Origin: Hevea brasiliensis
Lineage: Eukaryota; Streptophyta; Magnoliopsida; Malpighiales; Euphorbiaceae
Length of the DNA stretch: 64,000 nucleotides
Assembly (NCBI RefSeq): GCF_030052815.1
Contig: NC_079501.1
Coordinates: 95,356,017 to 95,420,016 of the forward strand
Reading direction: 5' to 3'
Part shown: positions 47,106-59,436 of the stretch, piece after piece
How the letters are laid out: each line of letters opens with the position of its first letter
Numbering within the stretch: the stretch's first letter is position 1
The notes under the pieces: generated by a model
The model's database searches: none
What the model was told of the DNA's origin: nothing
What the model saw: only the letters and a program-made list of their open reading frames with translations
Program-made: the position numbers and the translations under genes

Positions 47106-48241
47106 GTTCTAAGAACTTCTTGTCATATTACAATTTAATTGTATTTTTGTAAAATCTAAACAGTAACAATAATGATCTTATCAAAATAGAATCAATATGG
47201 TATTTTTTTTATTACAAATTGAGATTTAACGAGTGCAATCAATTTAAAAAAAAAAATCAACCCTACAAAGACGAATCCATATATAAATAATAAATCACAA
47301 ATTTAGTTTTCTAAGTGACTTTCTATAACACCATTCTAAATGCCAGAGCTCATCATCAGTGCTCTTAGAATTTCTGGATTCAAAAATATTAGAAAGTTCA
47401 ACTTTCTTCAAGAAGTTCTAGATACATCCCTAAAGTTTCATGTTAACTAATTTCATCCTACTTTCAGTAGTGCAATCAATTTTTGCAAAAATCAACATTT
47501 CTCCCATCAATGGAGGAAACAAGGTCTCTAGGAGGCTTTTATTTATGAGATGAGCAATGAAGAAAGCTCCTTTTTTGCAGATGTAATATATTTCGCAAGC
47601 AAGCATGTTTTGACTGGCTCATTTGCCATGATATCAGCTTATCATAAGCTTGAAGCTTAATTTCCAATGAGATGCATGTTTCAACTTGCTCATTTGCCAT
47701 GGTGTCACCATCGTCAAGCTTAATTATTTGGAAGCTTGAAGTGGTGAATAAAGGCCGCAATGAGAGTACAACAGTCAAGTAAAGATGATGAGAACTAGTA
47801 GTACATTATTTGATTGTGGCATTAGACTTATTAACTATTCTTATTACAAGGTTTTTCCATCAGTTTCTAGCAATTAATAGTACAAACTTACACAAAAAAG
47901 ACGTAATAAATACTTGGTGAGTTCAGATTAATCTCAACAAATGTCCAAAGAAGCTAACAGCATATAGTTGTTGGACACTAGCCTCCATTTGCTTGTATAG
48001 TTACACTTTGTATCATCGGCACAATATATAATCATCCATCATCCACAACAGATCTTCAAACTGTAAAAAATCCTTGATCTTCCTACCTATCCCTCAAAGA
48101 ATTTTTAACTTATTTATGTAAAAAATAGTTGCAAAAAAAAAAAAAATCCTTTTTGATCTACTGCCTAGTTTACTAGCATTAACATTTGTTTTTTGGCTTT
48201 GACTACTAGATAGGCATTTGACTAATAATTATCCAAATAAA
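47106..48241. other. Intergenic DNA, no gene seen
   Basis: Holds a short imperfect duplication near 47605-47745 ('gctcatttgccatg' twice with 'aagcttgaag' and 'aagcttaatt' words). An 80-codon minus-strand frame here (47539-47778) is built on that duplication and is not called. Confidence 0.45.
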
Positions 48242-48480
48242 CCTAAGAGGATTAGTCCAATTGGTAAGGATGAGAGTCCCCCTTCCTTATTAACCAGGTT
48301 CGACTTAATTGGGGAGCACTTCAGGATTATTTATCCTGAATACACTAGACAGATGTGAGGGAGTGCACCTTAAAATCGCCCTGGGAGGGTAGTGTCAGTG
48401 CCAAGACTGCTGGTTCAAGAAGACCCTTTTAAAGCCAAACTAAGTAATTAACAGGCACATATAGACATTAAAGATGTAAG
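48242..48480 (+). mobile_element. tRNA-derived SINE-like element
   Basis: The head has RNA polymerase III-type promoter boxes: A box 'tagtccaattgg' (48253-48264) and B box 'ggttcgactta' (48297-48307), spaced as in a tRNA. The body that follows is not a complete tRNA and lacks the 3' acceptor arm. This is how plant tRNA-derived SINEs look. The 3' end and any target duplication could not be fixed. Confidence 0.45.
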
Positions 48481-49389
48481 GTGCAGGTGTGTGCTTTTAT
48501 ACATTATATATTTCTAAGAAAACTAATCGGTACTTAATATTCTCATCTTTTATATTTCAAAAAAAGTGTGTTCCATGTTGGATCTCTTGGGAATTATGTA
48601 TGTTAGAATTACTTCTAAACTGACTAAAAATTTAGAAGACAAAAATATTAGAATCTTTGATTTAGTTTATGTGGGTGGTAATTTAGTGGTGTCAATTACC
48701 TTAAAAATTGTACAAGCATATGAGAAAGAGGATACCAATAACAGGCAATCTGGAACAATGATAGAGTGCTAATCGCTAATACATTAAAATTTCAAAGTTG
48801 GTGGATTGATGATATTTGAATTTTGAAAGCCTATTTCTTTCAGCACAAAGAAAAAGATCAATATAGAACTAGTATTACGCCCACCCTTTCATATTATTTC
48901 AGCTAGTGAAATATAATAATTCACCGCCTGTTAATATACTGAATTCAGTTCATTTTTACAAATTTTAAGTCTCATATGCTCCTGCTATGAAGTTGAATCA
49001 ATCTATATGTTTCACACTGCAAGGGAACATCTAGTGTTGGTTGTTAGTTGATGGAAATATTGCTGTAATTACTAAGTATTCTTCAAATCATGACATGCAA
49101 TCATTTCAAATAGGTATGTCAATAAAGGTTAATTCTTCATAACAAGCGCATATGTGCAAAAAGAAAGCAGAAAAAAAAAAATTTCCAGTCATAAGCATCA
49201 ACAGACATCAACAAAAGACCAAATACTTTATTTCAAATAATGGCTAATGGTATTTACAAGTTTAATACTGTTTGCACCATTCTAACGGAACTGATCTTTT
49301 TTACACACCAACTATGAGATATTGAAATCAAGAAAATAAGACAACCTGGAGAGTAAGGCATTACAAAACCACTGACCTTTTTACTTTTG
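48481..49389. other. Spacer and probable 3' UTR of the downstream minus-strand gene
   Basis: No gene is seen on either strand. The part near 49200-49389 is the likely 3' UTR of the gene starting at 50403. Confidence 0.4.
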
Positions 49390-50403
49390 TCAAGTATAAG
49401 CAACAGATACAAGGTGAGGGACTTTTCCCTCATCAAAGGGCAAGCTGATATACTCCCTTGCAAATTCCTCAGCAATTTCCCAAGCAAGCTCCCCATGTAC
49501 AGCCTTGCAATACATATACAGAACAGTATTTGTAGCGACATGGTAAAGGAGTAGCAGCATTAGCAGTGTTGAAGTTACTACAATTTGCACAACAAATGCG
49601 CAGCTCTTCCATCCATCGTTAGTGCCAATACCCAGTGTGATCCCTGAGAAAGAGCTAATGAATAACAAAATACCCACCAAAAACCCAAAAAACAACAATA
49701 AAGCTAAAGCCACCCCTCTCATTCCCTTTATGAGAAAACTACTCCGCTTCAATGGCTCAAGACCCCAACTCGATTCCACTGCCACAAGAACACCTACTAG
49801 ATACCAATTAAGTTGCAGATACACTAAAATCAATATCAAAACAATCGAAACAACTACACAGAACCCGGTAAAATAAGGAGAAAAGAACTCGACTTGAAAC
49901 CCCGCAAGCTGAATCCCCATAATAACCAAAAACAAGAAAAACCCAGAAACAAGAAATATCGCAAGCACAATGATTTGAGCTAAAATGGTAGTTACTAAAA
50001 GGGGAAAGAAAGAAATCAAAGCCGATCTGATCGAGGCTACGAGCTTGACGGGTCTACCATAGAAGCCGTGGAGAACGCTGTAGGTGATAGAACCAACGGC
50101 AAGAAGAGCAAAAACAAAGATAAAGAGAGAGAAAAGGAGAGAAAGAACAAGGATTTTGACAGTGACAAAATTAGATGGGTCTTGATCAAGGAGGATGGAG
50201 GTAGAGAGGGAGATTTTGGAGTTGGGGGTGGAGGATGATGCGAGGAGGTTCTGGAGGGTGGGGTAAACAGTGAGAGAGAAGGAGAGAGGAAGAAGAAAGA
50301 AGACAGAGAGAGCGAGGAAATGGCGGGAGTGGGCGTTGATGATGCGTTTTGATTCAGTTAAGACTGTACAGAGATCGAGAGGAGGAGGAGCTGTAGTTGC
50401 CAT
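49390..50403 (-). CDS. Plant multi-span membrane protein of unknown function
   Basis: A 337-residue intronless gene. I chose the ATG at 50403 (context taccATGGCA); the frame is open upstream for 37 codons but that part looks like leader. Hydrophobic spans at about 29-50, 80-108, 136-162, 177-205, 228-252 and 266-290 suggest six membrane passes with short polar ends. Between spans 4 and 5 lies VESSWGLEPLKRSSFLIKG (209-227). I believe it belongs to the plant family around Arabidopsis At4g19950/At5g44860, whose members are annotated loosely as polyadenylate-binding-protein-binding; no activity is known. A related motif is present in the gene at 58354-59436. Confidence 0.85.
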   Translation of the reverse strand: MATTAPPPLDLCTVLTESKRIINAHSRHFLALSVFFLLPLSFSLTVYPTLQNLLASSSTPNSKISLSTSILLDQDPSNFVTVKILVLSLLFSLFIFVFALLAVGSITYSVLHGFYGRPVKLVASIRSALISFFPLLVTTILAQIIVLAIFLVSGFFLFLVIMGIQLAGFQVEFFSPYFTGFCVVVSIVLILILVYLQLNWYLVGVLVAVESSWGLEPLKRSSFLIKGMRGVALALLLFFGFLVGILLFISSFSGITLGIGTNDGWKSCAFVVQIVVTSTLLMLLLLYHVATNTVLYMYCKAVHGELAWEIAEEFAREYISLPFDEGKVPHLVSVAYT

Positions 50404-51500
50404 GGTAGATTTGGGGAAGAGAGGTGGAGAGAATACAGAACAATCCGATTGATCGCTTGACTGATTAATTGAAAGGGAAAGGTCTGTTGATGGCGCCGAG
50501 AAGATAATGAGCAAAGGAGTCTGGCGAGAGAAGATTGGAAAATAAGTTTTCTGTTGTTTGCTTGTTGGCTGAGATAGGCTTGTGCAGATGCAAGCATTGA
50601 TGAGTAAGAAGAGATTTCCATGGAATTTGGCTAAATTCCACGTAACAAAAATCTGTGGAATTAAATTTTAGTTAAATTCTAAAATATAATATTTGTGAAA
50701 TTTAATTAAATTTCATTAATCTTAAAAATTAATTATAATTATAATTAATTTATATTGAAATTGAATATCATAAAATTTACTCAATAACATTTTTTGAATT
50801 AAAATATTTTTATAAAAAAAACTTTCTTCCAATTAAACTCAATTGACTAAATAAGAAAATGAAAACTACAGACGAACTTTTTATTTTTTTATTATAAATA
50901 TGTTTCCACAAGTATATAAGATATTTTATATATTTTTTTTAATTTTTAAATATTTAAATTCATTGTGCATGTTGTAATGATATTATTTATGTTATTATAA
51001 TTAATCTCGTGTATTATGAGACATGTAAATTTAGTTTATATTTATTATTATATTATTAGTTGGTTTATATATTTGTTAATTATTATAAATTTGTTAAATA
51101 TAAGATTTTTTTGAATTTTTAAAAAATTGTAATCTTTTAATTTTACTTTTGAGGATAGTTTAAGAAATGTAATCTTTGAATTTTACTTTTGAATTATACT
51201 AAACAATTTAAATTATATTAACATAAATTATAGAATTCTATTAATTTAAATTTGAGTTGTGTCGTATCATTAGTTGCATATTGATTGAATTTATTTGAAA
51301 GAAATAATTCTAGTTAAAATTCATTTTAAATGAAATCCAAAATTTGTGGTTGAATTGATCCCTAAATAATTTTGGGCTTGTTCTTGCAGCTGGATTGAAT
51401 TTTTTTTTTTAAGGGTGTCTTTGAGTTGCATTATTATTATACATATTTTCTTTGTTTGCTTGCTATGTTTATGTTCTATAGGTTTTGGGAAGTTTAGATC
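50404..51500. other. Promoter side of the membrane-protein gene, then AT-rich spacer
   Basis: 50404-50640 is gene-like sequence and probably promoter plus 5' UTR of the minus-strand gene. From 50650 to about 51400 it is AT-rich with no features. Confidence 0.4.
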
Positions 51501-52560
51501 TTTGTTCTTCTAAAGAAATATGAATGTATGAAAGACTTGATTAAGCATGTACCTTAAGGACTATTGAATTTTGTAACTTGAGAAATTTATTGAAATGATT
51601 GTGAAATTTTTGAGTTTGATTATGAAACCAAGTAGCTAGTTGAGAAAACTTTTAGAAGTGCTTTTTAAGTATTTGAAGAACGGTTTTCTTTCAAACATAC
51701 TAGACATTCATAACATAAATTTGATTCAAAATTTTTATAGAAGCTTTAAGCGTAAAACTAAAGGTAATGGATTCCAAAAATATTAACATATACATTATCA
51801 TACTTAATAATACTACATAACTCTAAATTTCTTTAATTACTTACTAGAGAATGCATTCATCACATGTCAAAAATAAAGGAAAATTGTTTTAAAGATCTCT
51901 TCTAGGGTACCTAATGAGTTATGGGATAGGTGAAGCTCGATAGTTAACTTTAGGTATTCTAATCATGTTATTTGTACATAGGCAATGCATCATTCACATG
52001 GGTTTTCAAATCACAAACATTTTACATAGGATGGACTCGTCACTAGTAACTCCCTAAACTTTCACTTAAAACATGACATGTGTCATGCACCCGGGGTAAC
52101 ATATAAATCTCTCTTGGCAAGGCATCATAAAGATCTCCCCATGGGATTTACTTATGGATCCATAACATAAATAACGTAACATAGTCATAAACATGGGGGG
52201 AGTCAGTGGGTCATTTAACATCCATCAATGCAACAACAACAAATTATACAATTATGCAATATTTTTTTATTCTAAATACATATATCCTAAACAAATATAA
52301 TATGATGCATGAAGATTATCATAAATTATCTTTAAATAGTTTCCATTTTATTAAGGTTAGAATTACTCACCCCTTGTAGCCTAATCTTCTGAGTCCCTCA
52401 AGCCCGATCTTATAAAATTGGACCCTAGATGTTACACAAACTTCGGCTGCCAAAGTCTTAGGCTTTGGATGGCACTTTTGTTCAGTGCTGGCACTTTTGG
52501 ATTTCGATTATTGGATTTCGATTATGGCTTCAAAGGAAAAGGCATAAGGCGAGGAAAGAT
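51500..52560 (-). mobile_element. Degraded gypsy-type LTR, minus strand
   Basis: Non-coding sequence of LTR character: 'cataaacatggggggagtca', 'catccatcaatgcaacaaca', 'actcaccccttgtagcctaa' and 'cttcggctgccaaagtc'. Similar 'tttcggctgctgg' and 'gattgccgaaagtc' words occur at 56470-56510 beyond the plus-strand gypsy LTR, so both parts may belong to one element split by that insertion. Boundaries are approximate. Confidence 0.35.
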
Positions 52561-53400
52561 AAAAAAAGAATAGTATGAGAGGGACACTAAGGAATGTTTA
52601 GGATAAGTTATGGTAAAATGGCAGGTTAAAGGAGCGGTGGAGCCTCGATCTAAGTACCACTATGTCAGGAAGTACATCAGATAGTAAGAAGTTTCAAGCA
52701 AAAGTCAAAAAACTCCCTTTTTAGGAAAGGAGTTGGCTAGGTGGCTTGAGAATACATAAACTTTTATCATGTTAGAGGAGAGACCCAGTTCACTTTCCGA
52801 TGTCTATAGATGGTGTAAGGAATGTTTGGCATTTGGATGGAACTCTATACAGCTGATTACTTATGAGATATGTAGGAGTTGGTATAAGGACCTTGTTAGT
52901 GGCACGAAGTAAGTGGGGAGTTCACAATTATGGAATTAATAAGTACATGTACTTTTTGCATGAAAATAATCTTACTAAAGTTTCTATGGCAGACAGAATC
53001 AATAATGATCTCGAGTAAAATACGTGTAAAAGTAGTTATTTCAGAAGGTTACTTCATGAGACTTTGTAAAGCAGAGAATATGAGTCACATCTTTGCACCA
53101 CAGAGATTGGTAATAGGAGGGAACCAAGACTAGTATCGTTATATACCATATCTGAGTGCAGCGAAAGCATAGTGGGTACTAGAGATATCAGAAAAGATCA
53201 ACGAGTACTCAGATGTAATGGCTTAGTTTCAGATGGAGGATTGTAGCCAGCGTGCTACAGCAAAGGCAGTTATGAGCAAAGTATTTTTAACTATCTCTGC
53301 ATAGCTGGAGGAGCAATGCTCGCACCTATTCTAATAACTTTCCTCTCTTTATCTCCTGTTGTTCGAAAATTTGGGAATGCATTTTTCTTAAGGGGGGAAG
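52561..53400 (+). mobile_element. 3' internal end of a Ty3-gypsy element
   Basis: No long frame survives. The tail near 53361-53400 reads 'ttcgaaaatttgggaatgca' then 'tttttcttaaggggggaag', matching the usual end of plant gypsy pol followed by the polypurine tract (53391-53400). Upstream sequence is unreadable. The 5' LTR and most of the body are missing. Confidence 0.5.
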
Positions 53401-53401
53401 A

Positions 53402-56182
53402 TCGTAATAACTTGAAAATTAAAATATAAATTATATATTTTTTTATATAGTATTTAAATATTATTTAAATATTATTTTGTTATTTTAATATATTTTATAA
53501 GATTATTATAAAGTTTTGGATTATTGAGTTTAAATTATAGTTTTATGTTTTGATATTTTTAAATTTAGTATAATTACTACTATTATTATTAATAATATTA
53601 TTATGTTTAATTAATTTATTAGGTAAGAGTTTATTTTAAATATTAATAATAATTAAATATTATTTTAAATTGGGGTTTAATAAAGTTATTTTAATAAAAT
53701 ATTATATATTTTAAAAGTTAAAAGTATTATATATATATATATAGATATATAGAAAGAGAGAGAGAGAGAGAGAGAGATGAAAAGTTGATGGAAGTGACAA
53801 TTCTGCAACTTGGGCAGCATGAAGTGCAGGATTTTACAAAAAAAAAAAAAAGAGGAAAAATTGAAACCCAGCAGAAAGCAACCCTTCTCCCCTCCCCCTC
53901 CCCCCCGTTTCTCTCTCATCTTCTCCCCCACTATCCTTCTTCATTTTCTTTGGTGGACCTGGACCACCGCCGACGGCACCACCTAGCTCATCTCCTTCGG
54001 CAACGTCTAAGGGCTTCCCGATGGCAGCGCACAACGATAAGTGGTAGAGAGAGAGAGAGAGAGGAGAGAAAGAGAAAACTTCATGGGCCAAAATTTGGCC
54101 ATTCTAGCCAGTGACCGGTGACCCCACTAGTTCCAACCAACTCCTCTCCACCTAAGGAACCTTTTTCGACAGCCTCACTACCAGCAGCCACTTGATTTAC
54201 GCAAAACAAAGAGAGAGAAAATATGTATTTTTCAAGCTTTTCGATCACGTTTTTAGGAATCCGACAGTCGGATCAGAAATCCGAGATCGCTGATGAACTC
54301 ATCGCGATGAAACCTTGAGATGGGAGTGACCCCGCTCCAATCGGATACCGTTTGAAAAAAGTGGTCATCAGACGGTCCAGATCGCTTGGTAAGATTTTTG
54401 ACTTTTTGATGTCCAAAAATTAAATATAATTATATGATAATTATTAATAATTTTTTGGGCTTCGTTTAGGTGCAATTTGATTAATGATAGCTCATCGGCG
54501 CCCAAGGCTAAGTTTTTGGCCTGATCCGACCATTCGGCGGCATGTCCTAAAATATAGTTAATATTACAGTCGATCCTAGCGTTTTTAGACGTTTCGGACG
54601 CATTTCAAGTAGCAAAATTTATAAAGGTAGTTCCAAACTTAAGTTATATAATTTTTACCTTGGTTAAACTAGCTGATAAATCTGTCAAATATTATTGACT
54701 TAGTAAAATTAAGTAAAATAATTTTAATTAATACAAGGATGATATAGAGAACCTCTAGGAATATTTTTATAATTTTTAAAGTGCTGAAAATAAATATTTG
54801 GACTGTAGAGGAGTTAAGGACCTGAGCTGAAGTTTGAAGGATTTGACTTAGATTAGGATTCTTGTAGGTTTCAAATGGGCATTATAATTATTGTTGTGGG
54901 CCTGAGGTCCTGTGTTGTTGTTGCTGGTTGAATTTTCTTGCAGGGGGTTAGGTCCAGTTATAAGAGAAACTCTGCCAAAATTTCTGCAAGATCTTAAAAT
55001 TTATTTTAATTCTATAGTTTAAATTAATTATTTAATTTTGTCAGTCTTTTGATAGAGGTCAGTGTGTATGTTTAGGTAATCGATGCCAGCTGTCTTCTCT
55101 TTCTAGTCGGACTAGCTGCAGTCCAGTCAACTAATCTGTGAGTTGGATATTGATTATTTTTGCAATTTCAATATTAGTTGTATATCTGACATGCTTATGT
55201 ATTTTATAAATATTTAATTATGCACATGTCTAGCTAATATATTAGGAGCATTTTAGCTGCTACATATTTAATTATAGTGATTTATTTGTGATTGTCGGCC
55301 TGAGTATAATATGGAGTTGTGTGTGTGTGTCAGCGTGCGTGTGGTATGATATTGGATATGGGTAGAACGGGTAGAATGGCTGGAGCTTGACTCGCTGGGA
55401 CGTGGTGAGTGCAGCTTTAAGTTGATCTCGCTGACTCCCGCATTTGGATTATTAAGAGAAAGTCCAGCTTGAGTTGACCTCACTAGTAGGTATTGGATTA
55501 AGAGAATTGTATAGAGGATCGACTTCCATATATATATATATATATATATATTGATGTGATATATTGGGTATGTGAGTAGCTCTAAATTAATTTTTTGTCC
55601 GAATATTAAGTGAATTACTTATTTTACGTGTTGGATATGCATTTCATGGTAGGATTGCATTAGTCTTAGATAGTTATAAAAAATGCATTTATAATCAATA
55701 TTTAAACTCTCTGAGTCAAACGCCCATTTCTGTTCAAATATTTTTTTTTTCAGGTTGCAGGAAGAGTGTGTTTATTTCCTCAAGTCTAACCTGCATTTTT
55801 TCTCCGCAGGTTATACTTCTTAGTTTAATAATTTCTTGTGTCTATTTATTTATTTAATTATCTGTTTAATTACAAGAACCGCAGTGACATTGGGTTATAT
55901 ATTTTTTATATTAATAAATGAATTTTTTTATGATATTTAAATAGTTTGTAAACAATGATATTACGGTTGAGCAGGGCTACCCTAGCTTTAGTTTCTGATA
56001 ATTATCGGGTTGGATTGGCCCCAATAAGAATATAATATTTTATTTTATTTTATTTGCATGTTGAGCCTTAATTTTGGCCTTGGTTATGGATTTGGGAATA
56101 GTAAAGCTTACTACGGGCCTCGAGGATTTTATGCCAGTCCAGGTCCTAATGCCGATTCAGCCCGTGGAATCGGGTCGTGACA
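53402..56182 (+). mobile_element. Gypsy-type LTR of about 2.8 kb
   Basis: Starts just after the polypurine tract with 'tcgtaataacttgaaaatt' (the usual TGTAATAAC with a worn first base) and ends 'gggtcgtgaca' at 56182. Contains (GA)n runs at 53755-53777 and 54044-54062, a C-rich leader-like block (53880-54110), an (AT)n run (55529-55551), and the words 'gagaaactctgccaaaattt' and 'taggtccagttataag' (54950-54985) common in gypsy LTRs. Small open frames inside (53686-54114) are low-complexity and not genes. Confidence 0.65.
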
Positions 56183-56700
56183 TAATTCCTCATCAACTCT
56201 CTTAGATCTACTCATTAAATCAATAAGAAAACAATGTTACCTCTTTTCTTGGAGCTTGGAGCTGAGAGAATCAAAATCTCAAAGTTTGAATCTACTTTTC
56301 CACACTTCTAAATGGAAGAATCCACCTGCAGATCTTCAAAAACTCAAGAAAATCTTTTCAAAGAGCTCATTGTATGCCCCAGTAGTTCAGAGAGAGAAAA
56401 GGAAAGAAAACTAAGTGTTTTAAGCAGAAAAACGAGTTTTGGTCCCTTTAATGCCCTTGATAATCGAAGGACTTTCGATTGCCGAAAGTCATACTTTCGG
56501 CTGCTGGAGTCTGTTCTGTCCAAATGAGCATTTGAACCAGAAAAAAAACTTCGACTGCTGAAAATACATCCTTTGGTTGCTGAAATTCTTTTTGCCCAAA
56601 ATAACACTTTAACACTTTTAAGAAATAAAATCTTTAAAAAATTTTTCATTTTTAAATACATTTTGAACATCTCAAATTTATATATATGAATATACTTTCA
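56183..56700 (-). mobile_element. Degraded gypsy-type LTR fragment, minus strand
   Basis: Non-coding, with 'gattgccgaaagtc', 'tactttcggctgctggag' and 'ccctttaatgcccttgataa', words of the same sort as at 52440. Probably the other side of the older element into which the plus-strand gypsy inserted. Frames over this part (56312-56670) are coincidental. Confidence 0.35.
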
Positions 56701-58020
56701 CATCTTATAGTCACTCACTTATCAGTGAAGTTTTAATTTGCATTAAAATATTCTGTCAAGGACAAATATTTTGACATTGAAAAATGGCGGATATTGCAAT
56801 TTTAATACTTGAATTCAAATAAAATTTATTCTAAATTATTGGTATCTGTCATAAATCTGATTATTATTACTCGAATATTTATTAAACTTGTTTAATTTTA
56901 CATATTTCAATTAATAATTTATATAAAAGTATATTTATTAATAATTTATATTTTAAAATTTAGTAATCTTTTAAAATATTATTATTGATTTATATAAACA
57001 AGTTTGAATAACTGATACTCAAAATATAAAATTTAAATTTGACAATTTATAATTTTTTAAATTTAAATTTACCTCAAATTTAGTTATAAATTATTTAAAT
57101 TCATTCTTATAAATTTTAGTCAAATCAAGTATCCAAAATATCTAACCCACTACCATTTTAAGTATTATAAAAGAGGGGATTTCTCATTCTAACCCATGAT
57201 TAGTTTTCAAAAATAGAAAATCTTGAAATTTTAGGAGTTATTAACTTAGGGTTCTATTTCTAAAAAATAATGAAAAATATAACAGAATTCAGGATTTCAT
57301 AATCCTTTGAAAAGGATTTCATTTGTATTAAATAATTATTTTAAAATATATATATTATTTTTTATATATCATATAATCAAATAATAAATAAAAAACAATT
57401 CATAATCCTATAAGTAATCCTATAGATAGATAAATTTTAATCTCTATGTGATAGTGAAAAAATCAAATTTGATTTTTTTTACAGATTAATTATAAAAAAA
57501 TTTCAACCGTATAAAATAAAGAAACACTAAATATATAATAATTGATTAGAGGGACTATGCCTTAAAAAAATAACATTAATCATTCATGTTATCGTTATTT
57601 TGAATTGTCCACATTAGTGTGCTACTTATAAATCGATTATTGGAATTAAAAAGAATATTATTGTATAAAATTTTAAAATTTAAAGAATTTTATGTTACAT
57701 TTTCAAATTTAATGATAGTTTTATTATAATTTCTAAAAATCAATAACACTTTTAAAATTTATTCATAAATTTTATTTATCTTCTATTTTAATAAGATATC
57801 TAAATAATAGAAAAGGAATTTATTTGTTTTTTATTTCCGCTTTTTAATTTCGGCTCATTTGTGATGCACAATTCAGCATCCTTACTGTATTTTCCCCTCT
57901 TGATCTTGTTATTACGCATTTTAGCATATTTGTGTTGCTCGAAGGCAATAGCATCCATGAAATTGTATCGGTAACTCGAAAACATTTTAATAATTTTGTT
58001 CAATGGCGACTTCTTTAACA
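56701..58020. other. AT-rich spacer, no gene seen
   Basis: No frame or RNA gene is recognisable. Confidence 0.55.
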
Positions 58021-58027
58021 CGGACAC

Positions 58028-58035
58028 TATAAAAT
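58028..58035 (+). promoter_or_regulatory. Candidate TATA box of the 58354 gene
   Basis: 'tataaaat' about 320 bases upstream of the start codon, followed by a pyrimidine-rich leader-like stretch with few upstream ATGs. Position is plausible but unproven. Confidence 0.4.
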
Positions 58036-58353
58036 GGCCAAATCTCAATCAAAATCACCCACCATTGCTCTATTTACGTCAAGAATCCACCGACTGCTCC
58101 TCTTCAGAAACCTCAACAGGACACCTTTTATGCGCAAATCTTCTGCCTTCTAATTCCCTCAATTGTTTTCTTTTTTCTTTGTTTAATCATTCCCAGATCT
58201 GATTCTATTATTCTATGTTCTGTGCTTGATTGCCCTTTAAAGCAATCTGCGTTTTTGGGTTTTCAGTTGTAATAGCTTGCTCTTGTTAATTCATATCTGA
58301 TGAGGTGAACCTTTGCATATTTCTATTATATTTTCTTTGTTCTCGTTGATAAG

Positions 58354-59436
58354 ATGGAGGTTTCTGGTGGTACTTCTCCTAGAATGAGTTTGGATCAGTT
58401 ACAAAAGGAGGGATCTGAGGATACCCAGTTGCAGAAATTTGAGTTGGAATTAGCTGGACATGATCATGGGTATAATCATCAATTCCATTCAATGAATGCA
58501 TTAGAGATCTTGAGGGAAACCGTGAGGATCCTCCGGTACAATTCCTCTTCGTTTATGATAATTGCTGCCTTGCTTATTTGTCCAGTATCTGCCATTGTTT
58601 TATCAAATGTATTTGTTGATCAGTCTATAGTTAAGAGACTAACTATTAGGCTTTTGTTAGTTGCAAAATCTGGAGGACTCCCATTGAGGCCTTTTGTCAA
58701 ACACTCGTGTCACCATTTCTCCGAGATGGCTGTTTCTTCCACAGTATGCTTCCCTTTGTTTATCACATTGTCTTTGTTATCCAAAGTTGCGGTAGTTTAC
58801 TCTGTAGATTGCACTTATTCGAGGAAAAGGGTTGATGCTTTAAAGTTCTGTGTGGTGATTAGTAAAATTTGGAGAAGGATTGTTTCAACGTACTTGTGGG
58901 CATGTATGATGATTGTTGGTTGCGTTACACTGTTCTGTGTTCTTCTCTTAGCTATTTGTAGTTCATTTTCAGTAATTGGTTTTTCACCCGAATTAAATTT
59001 GTATGCTGCAATAATGGTGGGGCTAGTGTTCTCAGTTGTTTTTGCCAATGCAATCATCATTTACAACATTGCCATTGTGATCTCTGTGTTGGAGGATGTT
59101 TCAGGGCCACAGGCTTTGCTTCGGTCCAGTATTTTGATTAGGGGTCAGACACAGGTTGGTCTTCTCATATATCTAGGATCAACAATTGGGATGGCTTTTG
59201 TGGAAGGGTTGTTTGAACATAGAGTGAAGACGCTGAGTTATGGAGACGGAACTTCAAGAATTTGGGAAGGTCCTCTTTTAGTGATTATGTTTTCATTTGT
59301 GGTGCTTATTGATATGATGATGAGTGCAGTTTTCTACTTCAGCTGTAGATCTTACAGATTGGAAGCCTCCGATGCTGAATCTCAGTCAATTTTAGAAACA
59401 ATCACTATTTCTTCTGAATCAGTGGCTGATCAATGA
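58354..59436 (+). CDS. Plant multi-span membrane protein of unknown function, second type
   Basis: A 360-residue intronless gene. The N-terminal 45 residues are polar. Hydrophobic spans lie at about 66-86, 128-150, 180-207, 216-246, 266-288 and 305-330. The motif LEDVSGPQALLRSSILIRG (246-264) sits before span 5 and parallels VESSWGLEPLKRSSFLIKG of the gene at 49390-50403. The protein fits, from memory, Arabidopsis At1g26650/At1g69430 ('Son of sevenless' in old annotation, a misleading name); no function is known. Start chosen: first ATG in the frame, in a leader-like context, giving the family's usual length. Confidence 0.85.
   Translation: MEVSGGTSPRMSLDQLQKEGSEDTQLQKFELELAGHDHGYNHQFHSMNALEILRETVRILRYNSSSFMIIAALLICPVSAIVLSNVFVDQSIVKRLTIRLLLVAKSGGLPLRPFVKHSCHHFSEMAVSSTVCFPLFITLSLLSKVAVVYSVDCTYSRKRVDALKFCVVISKIWRRIVSTYLWACMMIVGCVTLFCVLLLAICSSFSVIGFSPELNLYAAIMVGLVFSVVFANAIIIYNIAIVISVLEDVSGPQALLRSSILIRGQTQVGLLIYLGSTIGMAFVEGLFEHRVKTLSYGDGTSRIWEGPLLVIMFSFVVLIDMMMSAVFYFSCRSYRLEASDAESQSILETITISSESVADQ

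Noticed and set aside
53686..54114. Overlapping frames on both strands of the gypsy LTR
   Set aside because: They arise from (GA)n and C-rich low-complexity sequence within the LTR.
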